Of a stretch of DNA of 64,000 bases, positions 46,301 through 53,827 are shown one piece after another. Both the position numbers and the translations under genes were made by a program. The stretch comes from Candidatus Methylophosphatis roskildensis. GTDB lineage: Bacteria; Pseudomonadota; Gammaproteobacteria; Burkholderiales; Rhodocyclaceae. Position 1 is the stretch's first letter. Every line of letters begins with the position of its first letter. The stretch lies in the NCBI GenBank assembly GCA_016708905.1, contig JADJEV010000004.1, positions 806,001 through 870,000 on the forward strand, in the 5' to 3' direction. Below the pieces are notes generated by a model that ran no database searches, was not told where the DNA came from, and saw nothing but the letters and a program-made list of their open reading frames with translations.

Positions 46301-46736
46301 CTTCCTTCATCCAGAACACCTGAGCCAGGCTCACCGTCTGGTCATAGCCAGCATTGTGGAACACACCGAGGATGACCGAGTAGCTGTTCTGGTCGCGCAG
46401 CGACACCGGCTTGGCCGCGCCCGTGACCTCGTTGCGCTCGGATTTGTAGTGCCCCAGCACGTAGGAGCGCAGCGTCCGTTCCTTGCTGTCCGCACCCGCC
46501 GCCTTGTTGTAGGCAACGCGGTTTGCCGGCACCAGCAAAGTGGTGATGGCATCGACCAGGGTGGACTTGCCCGAGCCGATATCGCCGGTCAGCAGGCCGT
46601 TCTTGCCATCCAGTTGCAGCGTCCACACCCGGCTATCGAAGGTTCCCCAGTTGAATACCTCCAGTCGCGTCAGGCGAAAGCCAGACAGCGTGTCGTCGGC
46701 GACAAAGTCCAGGCCCAGCGATTGCGGGTCATTCAT
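43347..46736 (-). CDS. jetC: Wadjet system SMC-like ATPase JetC
   Basis: The 1,129-residue MukB-like motor begins MNDPQSLGLDFVADDTLSGF. It has a Walker A motif TGDIGSGKSTLVDA at 50-63, long coiled-coil arms between about 260 and 950 around a hinge, a signature loop SGGKSGGQKEKLAYTIL near 1005 and a Walker B motif FRFVVIDEAFSRGSDES near 1045. It forms the loop-extruding core that recognises small circular DNA. The ATG at 46736 overlaps jetB by eight bases; the longer open frame runs into jetB and is not credible. Confidence 0.95.
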   Translation of the reverse strand: MNDPQSLGLDFVADDTLSGFRLTRLEVFNWGTFDSRVWTLQLDGKNGLLTGDIGSGKSTLVDAITTLLVPANRVAYNKAAGADSKERTLRSYVLGHYKSERNEVTGAAKPVSLRDQNSYSVILGVFHNAGYDQTVSLAQVFWMKEAQGQPARFFLGMERALSIASDFANFGSDIAQLRKKLRGLGAELHDSFPPYAAWFRRRFGIENDQALELFHQTVSMKSVGNLTDFVRSHMLEPFEVAPRIQALIGHFDDLNRAHQAVLKAQQQVEWLTPLVADCSRHGALVAEVEALRRCRESLRTHFAGLKLGLLDKRLALLAEEWERVDVHVRRLESVHEEQVRQVDELKLAINDNGGDRLERLAADIRKKEQLRDMRKAKAGRYGELAAVLGEPVAAEASIFAAQRGQFKAWREEVCNRDADLQNALTEHGVTLRQGKQEHEQLSAEIDSLKRRRSNIDDQQIQIRAAMCAALGLNVDDMPFAGELIQVRDDERDWEGAAERMLRGFGLALLVPDAHYRNVAEWVDRSHLRGRLVYFHVRSRKAGELPDLHRDSLVRKLAIKPDSPHYDWLERELAHRFDVACCATQEQFRLEARAITRAGQIKDPTGRHEKDDRHRIDDRSRYVLGWSNSAKIATLENKRHQLELQLGEVGSRIGEIQKERQGLTSRLDALTRLEEFTSFDELDWGSVATEIARLTEERSRLESASDVLKQLNENLRALQRAQRETDTELQSIRDKRARLEQRRSDAQELRQQTEALRQGAVADEALASTLEVMRAEALGEHQLTVESCDNREQDVRTWLQARIDAEDHKLKRLAEKIIKAMASFKEAFKLETAEMDASLEAAFEYENLLTQLNRDDLPRFVARFKELLNVNTINEIANFNAQLARERETIKERIAHINKSLGEIDYNPGRYIVLESQASPDAEIRDFQQELRACTEGAVTGSDDAQYSEAKFLQVKAVIDRFRGREGLSEQDRRWTTKVTDVRNWFLFAASERWREDNSEHEHYSDSGGKSGGQKEKLAYTILAASLAYQFGLEWGAVRSRSFRFVVIDEAFSRGSDESAQYGMKLFRQLNLQLLIVTPLQKIHIIEPFVSGVGFVHNEGGRASKLRNLSIEEYRAQKAMLAPPSLEIVQ

Positions 46737-47418
46737 TGCCTGGGCCCTCCTTGGAGTTCGCCACACCCGCCAGTAGCGTCTGGTAGTTGGCAAGACGGGC
46801 ATCGAACTCGGCCAGCCACTGCGCGTCGACAAAGGCCTTCAGGATGCGCCGCACCTCGTAGCTGGCCAAGCCCGCCGAAGCGCCGCCGGAGGGCTTGAGC
46901 TTATGCAGAAAACCCAGCTCGACCACCTTGTTGATCGTGGTTTCGATCTGGTCGATCAGCCTGGCCTCGTTGGGGCCATCGGGCAGAAAGACCCGCACCA
47001 ATTCGACGATGTCATCGCGGCTGAGCACCAGCCGGGTATCGCCGCCGCCTGCGTCGAACTCGGCGAGCTTCTTGCGTAACAGGGCCAATAGCAAGCTGAC
47101 CGGGAACGACAAAGGCCTACGCGCCACCAAGCGAGGCAGGCGTGGTGCCGGATCGTCATCCGCGGGTTCGGGGCGGCTCTTGAGGAAGGCATAGCCTTCC
47201 GACTCATCCAATACCAGATCGAGGTTCAGCACCGCCGAGTAGTCGCGTACCCGCGCTTGCAGATTCAGCAGCGCCGCCCACAGGCGCTCATCGGCCTCAC
47301 GGTACAGCACGCCCTTGAGCAAACTGATGAGCAGCACCGACAAATCCGCAACGGGAGCCGGCGTGATCTCGATTGTCGACAGGTGTTGTTCCATCCCTTG
47401 CTCCGGTTTGTTCCTCAT
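46729..47418 (-). CDS. jetB: Wadjet system kleisin-associated subunit JetB (DUF4194)
   Basis: The 229-residue DUF4194 protein (LSVLLISLLKGVLYREADER, LWAALLNLQARVRDYSAVLN, SRDDIVELVRVFLPDGPNEA) corresponds to the MukE-like KITE subunit of the Wadjet complex, with tandem winged-helix folds predicted from its helix pattern. It should bind the JetA kleisin and DNA. Its ATG at 47418 overlaps the jetA stop as ATGA, indicating coupled translation and fixed stoichiometry. Confidence 0.92.
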   Translation of the reverse strand: MRNKPEQGMEQHLSTIEITPAPVADLSVLLISLLKGVLYREADERLWAALLNLQARVRDYSAVLNLDLVLDESEGYAFLKSRPEPADDDPAPRLPRLVARRPLSFPVSLLLALLRKKLAEFDAGGGDTRLVLSRDDIVELVRVFLPDGPNEARLIDQIETTINKVVELGFLHKLKPSGGASAGLASYEVRRILKAFVDAQWLAEFDARLANYQTLLAGVANSKEGPGNE

Positions 47419-48872
47419 CCGTGCATAAAGATCACACGCGACAGACGCGCGCTTCTGGTCAGCTCTGATCCGTCCGGCGCGACGGCCTGCCAGCGGATGG
47501 GCTCGATCGTGTCCTCATCCACAACGGTGCTGAAGGTCTCGGTGCCCAGTTGCAGGTAGGCCACCAATTCGGCCAGCCCCTGTTGCAAAGGTTGAGCAGA
47601 TACCAGTTCGCTCAAGGTGATTTGCGTGCGGACTTGCAAGGCGTGGCGGATGTGGCGTGTCAAGCGAGTCTTGTCTACGACCACTTGGTCGAATAGCGCC
47701 GAAGGGTCGATGTCCTCATCCCCCACCTGCAAGGCGAGGTCGGCAATCACCGGTTTGATGGCGGGCGTGAACAAGGGGCGCTCCATTGCCAGTTCCACGC
47801 CGACGTTGGACTCGGCCATCTCCATTACTGTGCCCGAGGGGGGCGACTCGCGCAGGGCGAGCGCCTTGCTCTCGATACCGTGCAGGATGTCCATGATCCG
47901 GCGGTTCTCCAGCCAGGCCTGGTCATCGAGAAAACGCCGCAACTGCTGCGACAAAGCGGCCACCGTGCGCTGGGTGTGCTCGCCGGCTTCCATCCAGTCA
48001 TAGTGCACGCGGCGCGTGCGGGTGTCGGGTTTCAGGTCGGCCACGGCCGGCAGCGCCAGAACACGATCCAGCAGCTCGGTCAACTCTTCTTGCCGTCGGC
48101 TGGACAGCAGGAAATCCCAGAATGCCCGGAAGCTCTTGCCCTGGTCGGAGTCGGCAATCGCATCGCGCTCGCCCATGATCTCCTCCAGCAGCGCGCCCTT
48201 GGCCCCTTCCCACAAGGCGATGCGTTCGCGCACGCGGCGGTCGAGCTGGCGGAAGTTGTGTTCCACCTCGCGGAAGTCGGTGAGCAACTCACGCGCGCCC
48301 TGGATGAACTGCTGAAATCGGTCCTTAAGCGCGGTGTCGTCCAGCAGCGGCACGTCGCCCGACAGCACGCGCGCGATCTCCGCATCGATCTCGTCGCGCT
48401 TCTTGTGCAGCTCGGCAATGCGCTTGGCAGGGTCGGCCTCGCTGCCCTCGCGCATCTGCTTGAGCAAGTCGAACAGCGTTAGCAAGCGCGACTCGGTGCC
48501 GACGAACTGCCGCTCGGACAGTTGCGCCAGCCATGCGATGGCCTTTTCGGTGGCGGGCGTCAGGTCGAACTGCGCCTCGTCTGTGCCCGGGCGGTAGAAC
48601 TTGCGCAGCCAGCCCTTGTCTGGCGCGGCCCAGTCGTTCAGGTATTCCAGTGCCGGCTTGGGAAAGGCGGCATCACCCAAGTACTGGCGCAGCGCATACA
48701 GCTCGTCCTCCAGCGCCTCGGCCAAGTCCGCCGCCGCAGTCACCCGTACATTGGGCGCCACGAATACCCGGTGCAGAAAGCTTGCCACCAGCGCCGCATG
48801 GTCCGAACGCAACAGTCGCCACGCGGGGTGGTGGGTGCGCAGTGCGTCGACAGTGGCGAAGTCAAGGGTCAC
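47415..48872 (-). CDS. jetA: Wadjet system kleisin-like subunit JetA (DUF3375)
   Basis: The 485-residue DUF3375 protein corresponds to the MukF-like kleisin of Wadjet type I. It has an N-terminal winged-helix region (FATVDALRTHHPAWRLLRSD), a long charged helical middle (LHKKRDEIDAEIARVLSGDV) and a C-terminal winged helix that binds the JetC head. The chosen start is the GTG at 48872 (VTLDFATVDAL) behind GGGAGAAGC. The upstream open frame reaches into a tRNA-like remnant and is rejected. It is the first gene of jetABCD. Confidence 0.9.
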   Translation of the reverse strand: MTLDFATVDALRTHHPAWRLLRSDHAALVASFLHRVFVAPNVRVTAAADLAEALEDELYALRQYLGDAAFPKPALEYLNDWAAPDKGWLRKFYRPGTDEAQFDLTPATEKAIAWLAQLSERQFVGTESRLLTLFDLLKQMREGSEADPAKRIAELHKKRDEIDAEIARVLSGDVPLLDDTALKDRFQQFIQGARELLTDFREVEHNFRQLDRRVRERIALWEGAKGALLEEIMGERDAIADSDQGKSFRAFWDFLLSSRRQEELTELLDRVLALPAVADLKPDTRTRRVHYDWMEAGEHTQRTVAALSQQLRRFLDDQAWLENRRIMDILHGIESKALALRESPPSGTVMEMAESNVGVELAMERPLFTPAIKPVIADLALQVGDEDIDPSALFDQVVVDKTRLTRHIRHALQVRTQITLSELVSAQPLQQGLAELVAYLQLGTETFSTVVDEDTIEPIRWQAVAPDGSELTRSARLSRVIFMHG

Positions 48873-49008
48873 GGTGCTTCTCCCTTCGATGTGTGAACAG
48901 CGCGGACTCGATAGCCGTCCAGGACGCTTGGTGCAAGGCGGCCGCTTCGGTACGATTGCTTGGGGCGCTTCCCCGTATGCCTTCCGCCGCCAGTTCATCT
49001 CCCCGAAT

Positions 49009-49029
49009 GCGGGATCGAACCCGCGTCCC
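49009..49029 (-). repeat. T-arm-like remnant, possible attachment site
   Basis: On the minus strand this reads GGGACGCGGGTTCGATCCCGC, a tRNA/tmRNA T-arm with a perfect five-base stem. It resembles the T-arm of the true ssrA (CGGGTTCAATTCCCG at about 57436-57450). It lies between the Wadjet operon and the fic gene, where an older island boundary would be expected. The match is short, so a remnant of another tRNA is possible. Confidence 0.45.
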
Positions 49030-49037
49030 ACAGCCCG

Positions 49038-50087
49038 TCAGCGCAGGTCGTACCAAACCCCACGACCACTCCCATGCTGGTTCAGCGAGCCGCGTTCGAC
49101 TAGCGTACGGAAATGTTGCTTGAGCGTGTTGCGGCTGGCCCCGGTCAGTTTGATGGCCTCGCCGATGGTCACGCGACCATGCCCGCGAGCGAGCTCGACG
49201 ATCTGAAGCGACAGCTCGGGCATGGCTGCGAGCACGATCTTCTCGCGCTCGACCTTCTTCTCCAGCCGGCGAACCTGCTCGGCAAGTGAGCTGAGGAAGA
49301 ACACCAGCCACGGCTGCCAGTTCGGCGCATCCGTGCGGATCGTCCCTTGCGTCTGTCGCAGCGCCAGGTAGTAAGCCTCCTTGCTCTGCTCGACCACGCT
49401 TTCCAGCGAGCTGTAAGGCACATAGGCATATCCGGCCTGCATCAGCAGCAAGGTTGTCAGCACACGGCTCAGTCGTCCGTTGCCGTCCTGGAACGGATGG
49501 ATTTCCATAAACACCACGACGCCCAAGGCGATGATCAGCAGTGGATGCAGACGTGCCATTTCCCTTTCCTCGTTCACCCATGCCACCAGTTCCGTCATCA
49601 GGCGTGGCGTGTCGAAAGGCGTGGCTGTCTGGAAGACGATGCCGATCTGCGCGCCGTTCTCGTCGAAGGCGGCGACGCTGTTCGAGTTGGTCTTGTAGTT
49701 GCCGTGATGCCAAGCGTCCTTCTCGCCGTGGCGCAGCAGGATCTGGTGCAACTGCTTGATGTGGTTCTCGGTGAACGGGATATCCTGCCAGGACGAAAAC
49801 ACGAGATCCATCAGCTCGGCGTAGCCGGCCACCTCCTGCTCATCTCGGGTGGCGAAGGACGTGATCTCCAGATTCGACAGCAGTTGCTCCACCTCCCGAT
49901 CGGACAGCTTGCTGCCCTCGATGCGGGTTGAGGAGCCGATGCTCTCGATGGTGGCCACGCGTCGCAGGGCCGACAGGCGGTCAGGCGCGAGAGTGCTCAA
50001 GGCGCGCCAGGCGCCTTTGAACTCGTCGACCCTGGCGATGAGGCTCAAGATCTCCAGAGTGATCTGGATGGTGTTTGTTCGCAGCAT
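49038..50087 (-). CDS. Fic-domain AMPylase with N-terminal inhibitory motif and C-terminal winged helix
   Basis: The 349-residue protein has the Fic motif HPFQDGNGRLSR near 204-215, which transfers AMP (or a related group) to hydroxyl side chains. An inhibitory-helix motif, SSTRIEGSKLS near 56-66, fits the (S/T)xxxE(G/N) rule for self-inhibited class II Fic proteins. The C-terminal 60 residues form a winged helix (AIKLTGASRNTLKQHFRTLV) that may bind DNA. It is probably a self-contained stress or defence module. The ATG at 50087 is chosen because the protein family starts near LRTNTIQITLE. Confidence 0.88.
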   Translation of the reverse strand: MLRTNTIQITLEILSLIARVDEFKGAWRALSTLAPDRLSALRRVATIESIGSSTRIEGSKLSDREVEQLLSNLEITSFATRDEQEVAGYAELMDLVFSSWQDIPFTENHIKQLHQILLRHGEKDAWHHGNYKTNSNSVAAFDENGAQIGIVFQTATPFDTPRLMTELVAWVNEEREMARLHPLLIIALGVVVFMEIHPFQDGNGRLSRVLTTLLLMQAGYAYVPYSSLESVVEQSKEAYYLALRQTQGTIRTDAPNWQPWLVFFLSSLAEQVRRLEKKVEREKIVLAAMPELSLQIVELARGHGRVTIGEAIKLTGASRNTLKQHFRTLVERGSLNQHGSGRGVWYDLR

Positions 50088-50234
50088 GAGCCAATAGTAC
50101 ACCCAATTACACCCAATGTTGCGCAGCCTCCGTCAATACGCCCGTTCGTACCCAATCTGGTGCAGTTTGGATTGCCGCGCAGGCGGGCCAGATTTGCGCA
50201 ATCCATGCGGTGATTGGCGTGCCGGCTCAACGGG

Positions 50235-50475
50235 TCACGACGTGTGGCGTTTGCGGACTTCGGCCCCGTTTCGGTGAGCGAGCGAGGAATGGCCAGGAGT
50301 GAGCGGAATGTGGCCCGAATCGGGCTCACCGGCGGGCCGGCGAAATTCACAGGCTTCCGCAAAGATCCGCGCGAAGCCGCAGGAACCGGGGGCAAGAAGG
50401 CAAGAAAAAGCCCCAACCGAGTACGGTTGGGGCTCCGCAAATGGTGGTGGAACACGGAACCGAACCCGCGTCCGT
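50235..50475. repeat. ssrA-flank repeat B with terminator and degenerate tmRNA 3' end
   Basis: This segment parallels 57220-57455. Shared blocks include TTTGCGGACTTCGG, GAGCGAGGAATGGCCAGGAG and CAGGCTTCCGCA. Then comes a terminator hairpin at 50409-50434 (AGCCCCAACCG and CGGTTGGGGCT), then ATGGTGG and GAACCCGCGTCCG. The tmRNA-like part is degenerate and lacks the acceptor pairing, so it is not a gene. It bounds the 7-kb block to its right and is best read as the left attachment repeat of that island. Confidence 0.75.
50409..50434 (-). terminator. Terminator hairpin in ssrA-flank repeat B
   Basis: An eleven-base perfect stem (AGCCCCAACCG/CGGTTGGGGCT, loop AGTA) has five A residues on the plus-strand left side (50405-50409). 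It is therefore an intrinsic terminator for minus-strand transcription. Its position relative to ATGGTGG equals that of the real ssrA terminator. Confidence 0.75.
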
Positions 50476-50707
50476 CATCTGAACAGGAGGGCGTCCGCAA
50501 GTCTCCAGTCCCGGATTTGGATCATTTGGCCGTTTCCGTGGACATTCGTCCGAACTGGAACAACCCCGTAGAACAGGTTTGGAGCCCGAAACTGGCTACC
50601 AGTCGGCACCCGCACCTGCGTCACTGGCCTTGATCGTGTGTTGACAACGGCTACACGCTGCGAGACAATCCGTGTATCTGTTGTGTATGCGCGAATAGGA
50701 GAAGCCA

Positions 50708-50980
50708 ATGCGTGACGCCGCCATCAATCTTCGGGCCCTGCCCGAACAGCGTGACCTGATCGATCACGCCGCCAGCCTGCTCGGAAAGAACCGCTCGGAC
50801 TTCATGCTCGAAGCGGCCTGCGACCGCGCTCAGTCCGTTGTGCTGGATCAGGTTTTTTTCAACCTGGATGCTGACAAGTTCAAGCAGTTCACGGCCATGC
50901 TCGATGCGCCCCCGGGCCCGAATGTAGGGCTTGAACGCCTGATGGCCGTCAAGGCGCCCTGGAGCACCGGCGCGGCATGA
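50708..50980 (+). CDS. DUF1778/TacA-family antitoxin
   Basis: The 90-residue protein MRDAAINLRALPEQRDLIDH has the ribbon-helix-helix N-terminus of TacA-type antitoxins (AASLLGKNRSDFMLEAACDR). A C-terminal segment (FFNLDADKFKQFTAMLDAPP) wraps the acetyltransferase toxin. GGAGAAGCC precedes the ATG. It overlaps the toxin gene by four bases (ATGA). Confidence 0.92.
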   Translation: MRDAAINLRALPEQRDLIDHAASLLGKNRSDFMLEAACDRAQSVVLDQVFFNLDADKFKQFTAMLDAPPGPNVGLERLMAVKAPWSTGAA

Positions 50981-51471
50981 GCTTGCAACTGAGCGCACCG
51001 CTTCCGCTCGCCGCCACCCACATCCTTGACGATTTTTCCTGTGGGGAAGCCAGTCTCGACGAATGGCTCAAGCGCCGGGCACTGACCAATCAATTGAGCG
51101 GTGCGAGCCGTACCTTCGTCGTCAGTGATCAGGATGATCGCGTCTATGGCTACTACGCGATGGCAGCGGGCGCTGTCTCGCACCAGGCCGCCACAAGCGC
51201 TGTGCGCCGCAACATGCCTGATCCGGTGCCGGTGATGGTTCTCGCCCGACTGGCCGTCGATCACCGAGCCCAGGGTCTCAAGTTGGGCGGGGCGCTGTTG
51301 CAGGATGCAGTCAATCGGGCTGTGACGGTTTCGCAAAACGCCGGTGTTCGGGCCCTGCTGGTACACGCGCTGCACGACCGCGCCAAGGAGTTCTACGAGC
51401 ACTACGGTTTTCAGGCATCGCTGCTCCATCCGATGACGCTGATGCTGCGGCTGAATACGGTCAAGTCATGA
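50977..51471 (+). CDS. GNAT acetyltransferase toxin (TacT-like)
   Basis: The 164-residue protein carries a GNAT fold with the acetyl-CoA loop LAVDHRAQGLKLGGALL near 90-106 and the catalytic Tyr in KEFYEHYGF near 142. TacT/AtaT-type toxins acetylate the amino group of charged tRNAs and stop translation. N-terminal ILDDFSCGEASLDEWL is the usual signature. It is coupled to its DUF1778 antitoxin upstream, and its stop overlaps the next small gene. Confidence 0.92.
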   Translation: MSLQLSAPLPLAATHILDDFSCGEASLDEWLKRRALTNQLSGASRTFVVSDQDDRVYGYYAMAAGAVSHQAATSAVRRNMPDPVPVMVLARLAVDHRAQGLKLGGALLQDAVNRAVTVSQNAGVRALLVHALHDRAKEFYEHYGFQASLLHPMTLMLRLNTVKS

Positions 51472-51671
51472 AGCCGAAATATTGCACCCGCCAACAGGAG
51501 AAAGTAAAGGCAATGCTCGACGCGCTCGCGGATGACATAGGTCGCCACCCCGAAATCCTGCGACCCGTACCAGCCGAGCTTGTCTACCGCATTCGATCAC
51601 TGGTCGGTGGCGTCGAAGTCGACCTCGATCAGCAGCTGCCGCCCGAAACCAACGATGCTGGCGCGCGCTAA
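51468..51671 (+). CDS. Small protein resembling the C-terminal part of PrlF antitoxins
   Basis: The 67-residue product KPKYCTRQQEKVKAMLDALA continues DDIGRHPEILRPVPAEL and LVGGVEVDLDQQLPPE. The second half follows the pattern of the end of PrlF/SohA antitoxins (LxxDI, xxRP, VxGVxVDLDxxLP), but the AbrB-like DNA-binding N-terminus is absent and no YhaV toxin follows. It overlaps the TacT-like gene as ATGA. It may be a remnant or a small stand-alone protein. Confidence 0.5.
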   Translation: MKPKYCTRQQEKVKAMLDALADDIGRHPEILRPVPAELVYRIRSLVGGVEVDLDQQLPPETNDAGAR

Positions 51672-51734
51672 GCGCAGAGCTTGGCTTCTACGGCGAACAG
51701 CGTTGTCATGGGGTCATCTGTTCAGGAGAAAAAG

Positions 51735-52106
51735 ATGCATTACCCCGTGATGACCGAAAAGCACTTGGCCGACCGTTGGCAGGTCAGCCTTAAGACGCTG
51801 CGCCGCTGGCGGCTCGATAACGAGGGGCCGGTCTGGCACAAGCTGTTCCGCCACGTTCGGTACCACGAAGCCGACGTCCTCGAGTTCGAGCACCGAAGCT
51901 CACAGCATCTGATGACGCTGCTCGGCATCAAACGGGAGACCAAGCCGGAAACGGCTGAAGTGGCGCAGGGCCTCGACGCCAAGGGGGCCGTCGGCCCCAA
52001 CCAGGGACGCCCCGTGGTCGTGATCGGCGAACGCGGCCTCGGTAAATCGCACTTGATGGCTGCGTGTCAGCGGCGTTCTGATAGTCGTTCAAACTCGGCG
52101 GTTTGA
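51735..52106 (+). CDS. HTH_17 protein fused by deletion to the P-loop of a DUF499 ATPase
   Basis: Residues 1-60 (MHYPVMTEKHLADRWQVSLK, TLRRWRLDNEGPVWHKLFRH, VRYHEADVLEFEHR) are an excisionase/HTH_17 domain. After about residue 85 the sequence changes to RPVVVIGERGLGKSHLMAA, a Walker A motif belonging to the large ATPase whose remainder lies at 52302-53040. The last codons (QRRSDSRSNSAV) are read from an inserted miniature element and are not native. Thus a deletion joined an HTH gene to the ATPase, and an insertion then cut it. Confidence 0.7.
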   Translation: MHYPVMTEKHLADRWQVSLKTLRRWRLDNEGPVWHKLFRHVRYHEADVLEFEHRSSQHLMTLLGIKRETKPETAEVAQGLDAKGAVGPNQGRPVVVIGERGLGKSHLMAACQRRSDSRSNSAV

Positions 52107-52301
52107 AAGTCATGGGTTTTCTTCGTCGATTTTCTTCGATCCCCATCTTTACAGATGCCGTTCTGGATCTTCTTCGGTGATTCTTCAAGCGGTTATACGG
52201 TCCGCGGCGAGGTGAGCGGATGCGGGATGCCCAACTACTGGCGTCGGAAGCCGTGATTTCCAAACCGCCAGGTTTGATCGAAATTCGCGGCGCCGCTGAC
52301 A
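52065..52301. mobile_element. 237-bp miniature element with terminal inverted repeats and 7-bp target duplication
   Basis: The element starts TGTCAGCGGCG and ends CGCCGCTGACA, an 11-base perfect inverted repeat. Further inward pairs (CAAACTCGGCGGTTTGA against AAACCGCCAGGTTTGA) are also visible. GGCTGCG occurs directly on both sides (52058-52064 and 52302-52308). The TG...CA ends with repeated sub-terminal motifs recall IS21-type ends, so it may be a non-autonomous IS21-like derivative. It encodes nothing. Removing it with one GGCTGCG restores the frame GKSHLMAALYHAVTDP. Confidence 0.88.
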
Positions 52302-53040
52302 GGCTGCGCTCTACCACGCGGTCACCGATCCCACCTCGACTGGCGCGTGGCTCAATGCGTGGGCGACGACGCTGGCCGAACCCAACCTCGGCAAGATCGC
52401 GCTGCGCGATGGGATGCACGTCGTCGGCGAAAGCCTGCACCGCCACCGCTACAAGTTCCTGTGGGACGTGCTGTTTGAGAACCATCCGCACGGCACCTAC
52501 ATCAAGGGCAAGTGGGAGGGGCAAGGCGCGTCCAAGACGGAAATCCCGTCCGACAAGCTCATCATCGAGTTGCTGCAGAACAAGCCGACGATGCTGCTGC
52601 TGGACGAATTCCAGACGTGGTACGACGGCCTCACCAACACCAAGCAGTACCCGTGGAAGAACTGGGCGTTCAACTTCATCCAGATTCTTTCGGAGATCGC
52701 CAAAGAACGCCCCGACCTGTTGGTGCTGGTCATCTCGGTGCGCAACTGCGGCAGCGACGCCTACCAGCAGGTGCATCGCGTCAACCCGGTCGCCATCGAC
52801 TTCAAGGCGGGCGGCAGCGCCGAGCGCATCCAGCAGGATCGCCGCCGGATGCTGCTGCACCGCCTGTTCGACAACCGCTTGCAGATCGCCAGCGGCACCA
52901 TCGAATCGCTGGTTGCGCAGCACGTCGCCGAATCCTTCCGCCTGCTCGACGTGCCGCCCGCCGAGCAGGAGCGCAAGCGCCGCGAGTTCACCGAATCGTG
53001 GCCCTACGCGCCGCACCTGTTGCGCCTGCTCGAAAAACCC
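52302..53040 (+). pseudogene. DUF499-type defence ATPase, middle part
   Basis: Reading LYHAVTDPTSTGAWLNAWA, then GMHVVGESLHRHRYKFLWDV, the Walker B-like KPTMLLLDEFQTWYDGL, the sensor-like LLVLVISVRNCGSDAY and RRRMLLHRLFDNRLQIASGT, this is the body of a large DUF499/PglY-like ATPase of BREX-type defence loci. The 5' end is cut by a miniature element and by an HTH fusion. The 3' half is lost at about 53035, where the sequence jumps into a PglZ gene. A non-functional remnant. Confidence 0.8.
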
Positions 53041-53815
53041 CTCGGATCGCCTCGCTCGCTGGTGGGCCGAGCCGGGTTACGGAAGTTCGAGCGCCAAGGC
53101 GGTGCTGATTCTCGACGGCCTGTCGCTGCGCGAACTGCCCTGGCTGCTGCAAGGTGCCAAGGAGCGCGGATTCACCCTACACGAGGTCACAGCCAACGCT
53201 TCCGAACTGCCCGGCGAAACCAATGAGTTCGCGCGGGCCTTGGGCTTCGGGAGCCGCAGCCAACTGCAGAACAACGGTGGCGGCTTGGCGCACAAGCTCC
53301 AACCGGCCACCACCGAGTGCGTCGACATGCCCTGGAAGGACTGCGAGGGTCTGATCAACGGTGCGCCGAACTGGGTGTTCTGGCACCAATGGCCCGATAG
53401 CAAGCTGCACGACGGTGCTGGTGCGGGGCAAGGCCTCGACACATTGACCCGCGACGCAGCCGATCAACTGAGCAGCGACGACTTCTGGGCCTTCGTCGAA
53501 CGCTTGGCGACCGGACGGCGTCTGGTCATCACCTCCGACCACGGCTACGCCGCCACCGGCTAGTTCCCGGACGCTGATGGCGAGGTCGGCCAGTTCCTCA
53601 AGAAAACCTTCGCCAGCGGGCGCAGCACCAAGGGTACCGGTGAAACCGGCCCGTTCGTGCCGCCGGTGGCCCTCCAGATGAACAGCCCGCACGGCGCTCA
53701 CCTCCTGGCCGTCGGCCGCTGGAAATGGAAGAGCCAAGGCGGCTACCCGACGTTGACGCACGGCGGTCTCTCATTGCTCGAGGTGCTGTCGCCCTTCGTC
53801 GAGCTCACGAAATAA
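53041..53815 (+). pseudogene. PglZ-domain protein remnant with internal stop
   Basis: The frame reads DRLARWWAEPGYGSSSAKAV, then LILDGLSLRELPWLLQGAKE and the metal-site segment LVITSDHGYAATG, the alkaline-phosphatase-like PglZ fold of BREX-type systems. It then hits TAG at 53561-53563 and continues FPDADGEVGQFLKKTFAS to a proper stop at 53813 (SLLEVLSPFVELTK). The N-terminal half is deleted. The nonsense codon sits in the HGYxxxGxFPD motif, so one base change broke it. Confidence 0.8.
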
Positions 53816-53827
53816 GGAACGCGCTGC

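Noticed and set aside
49009..49029. A functional tRNA gene
   Set aside because: Only a T-arm-like stem-loop is present; no acceptor, D or anticodon arms could be found around it.
50441..50480. A second tmRNA gene
   Set aside because: It has only a degenerate 3' end next to a terminator; there is no 5' half, tag frame or acceptor pairing.
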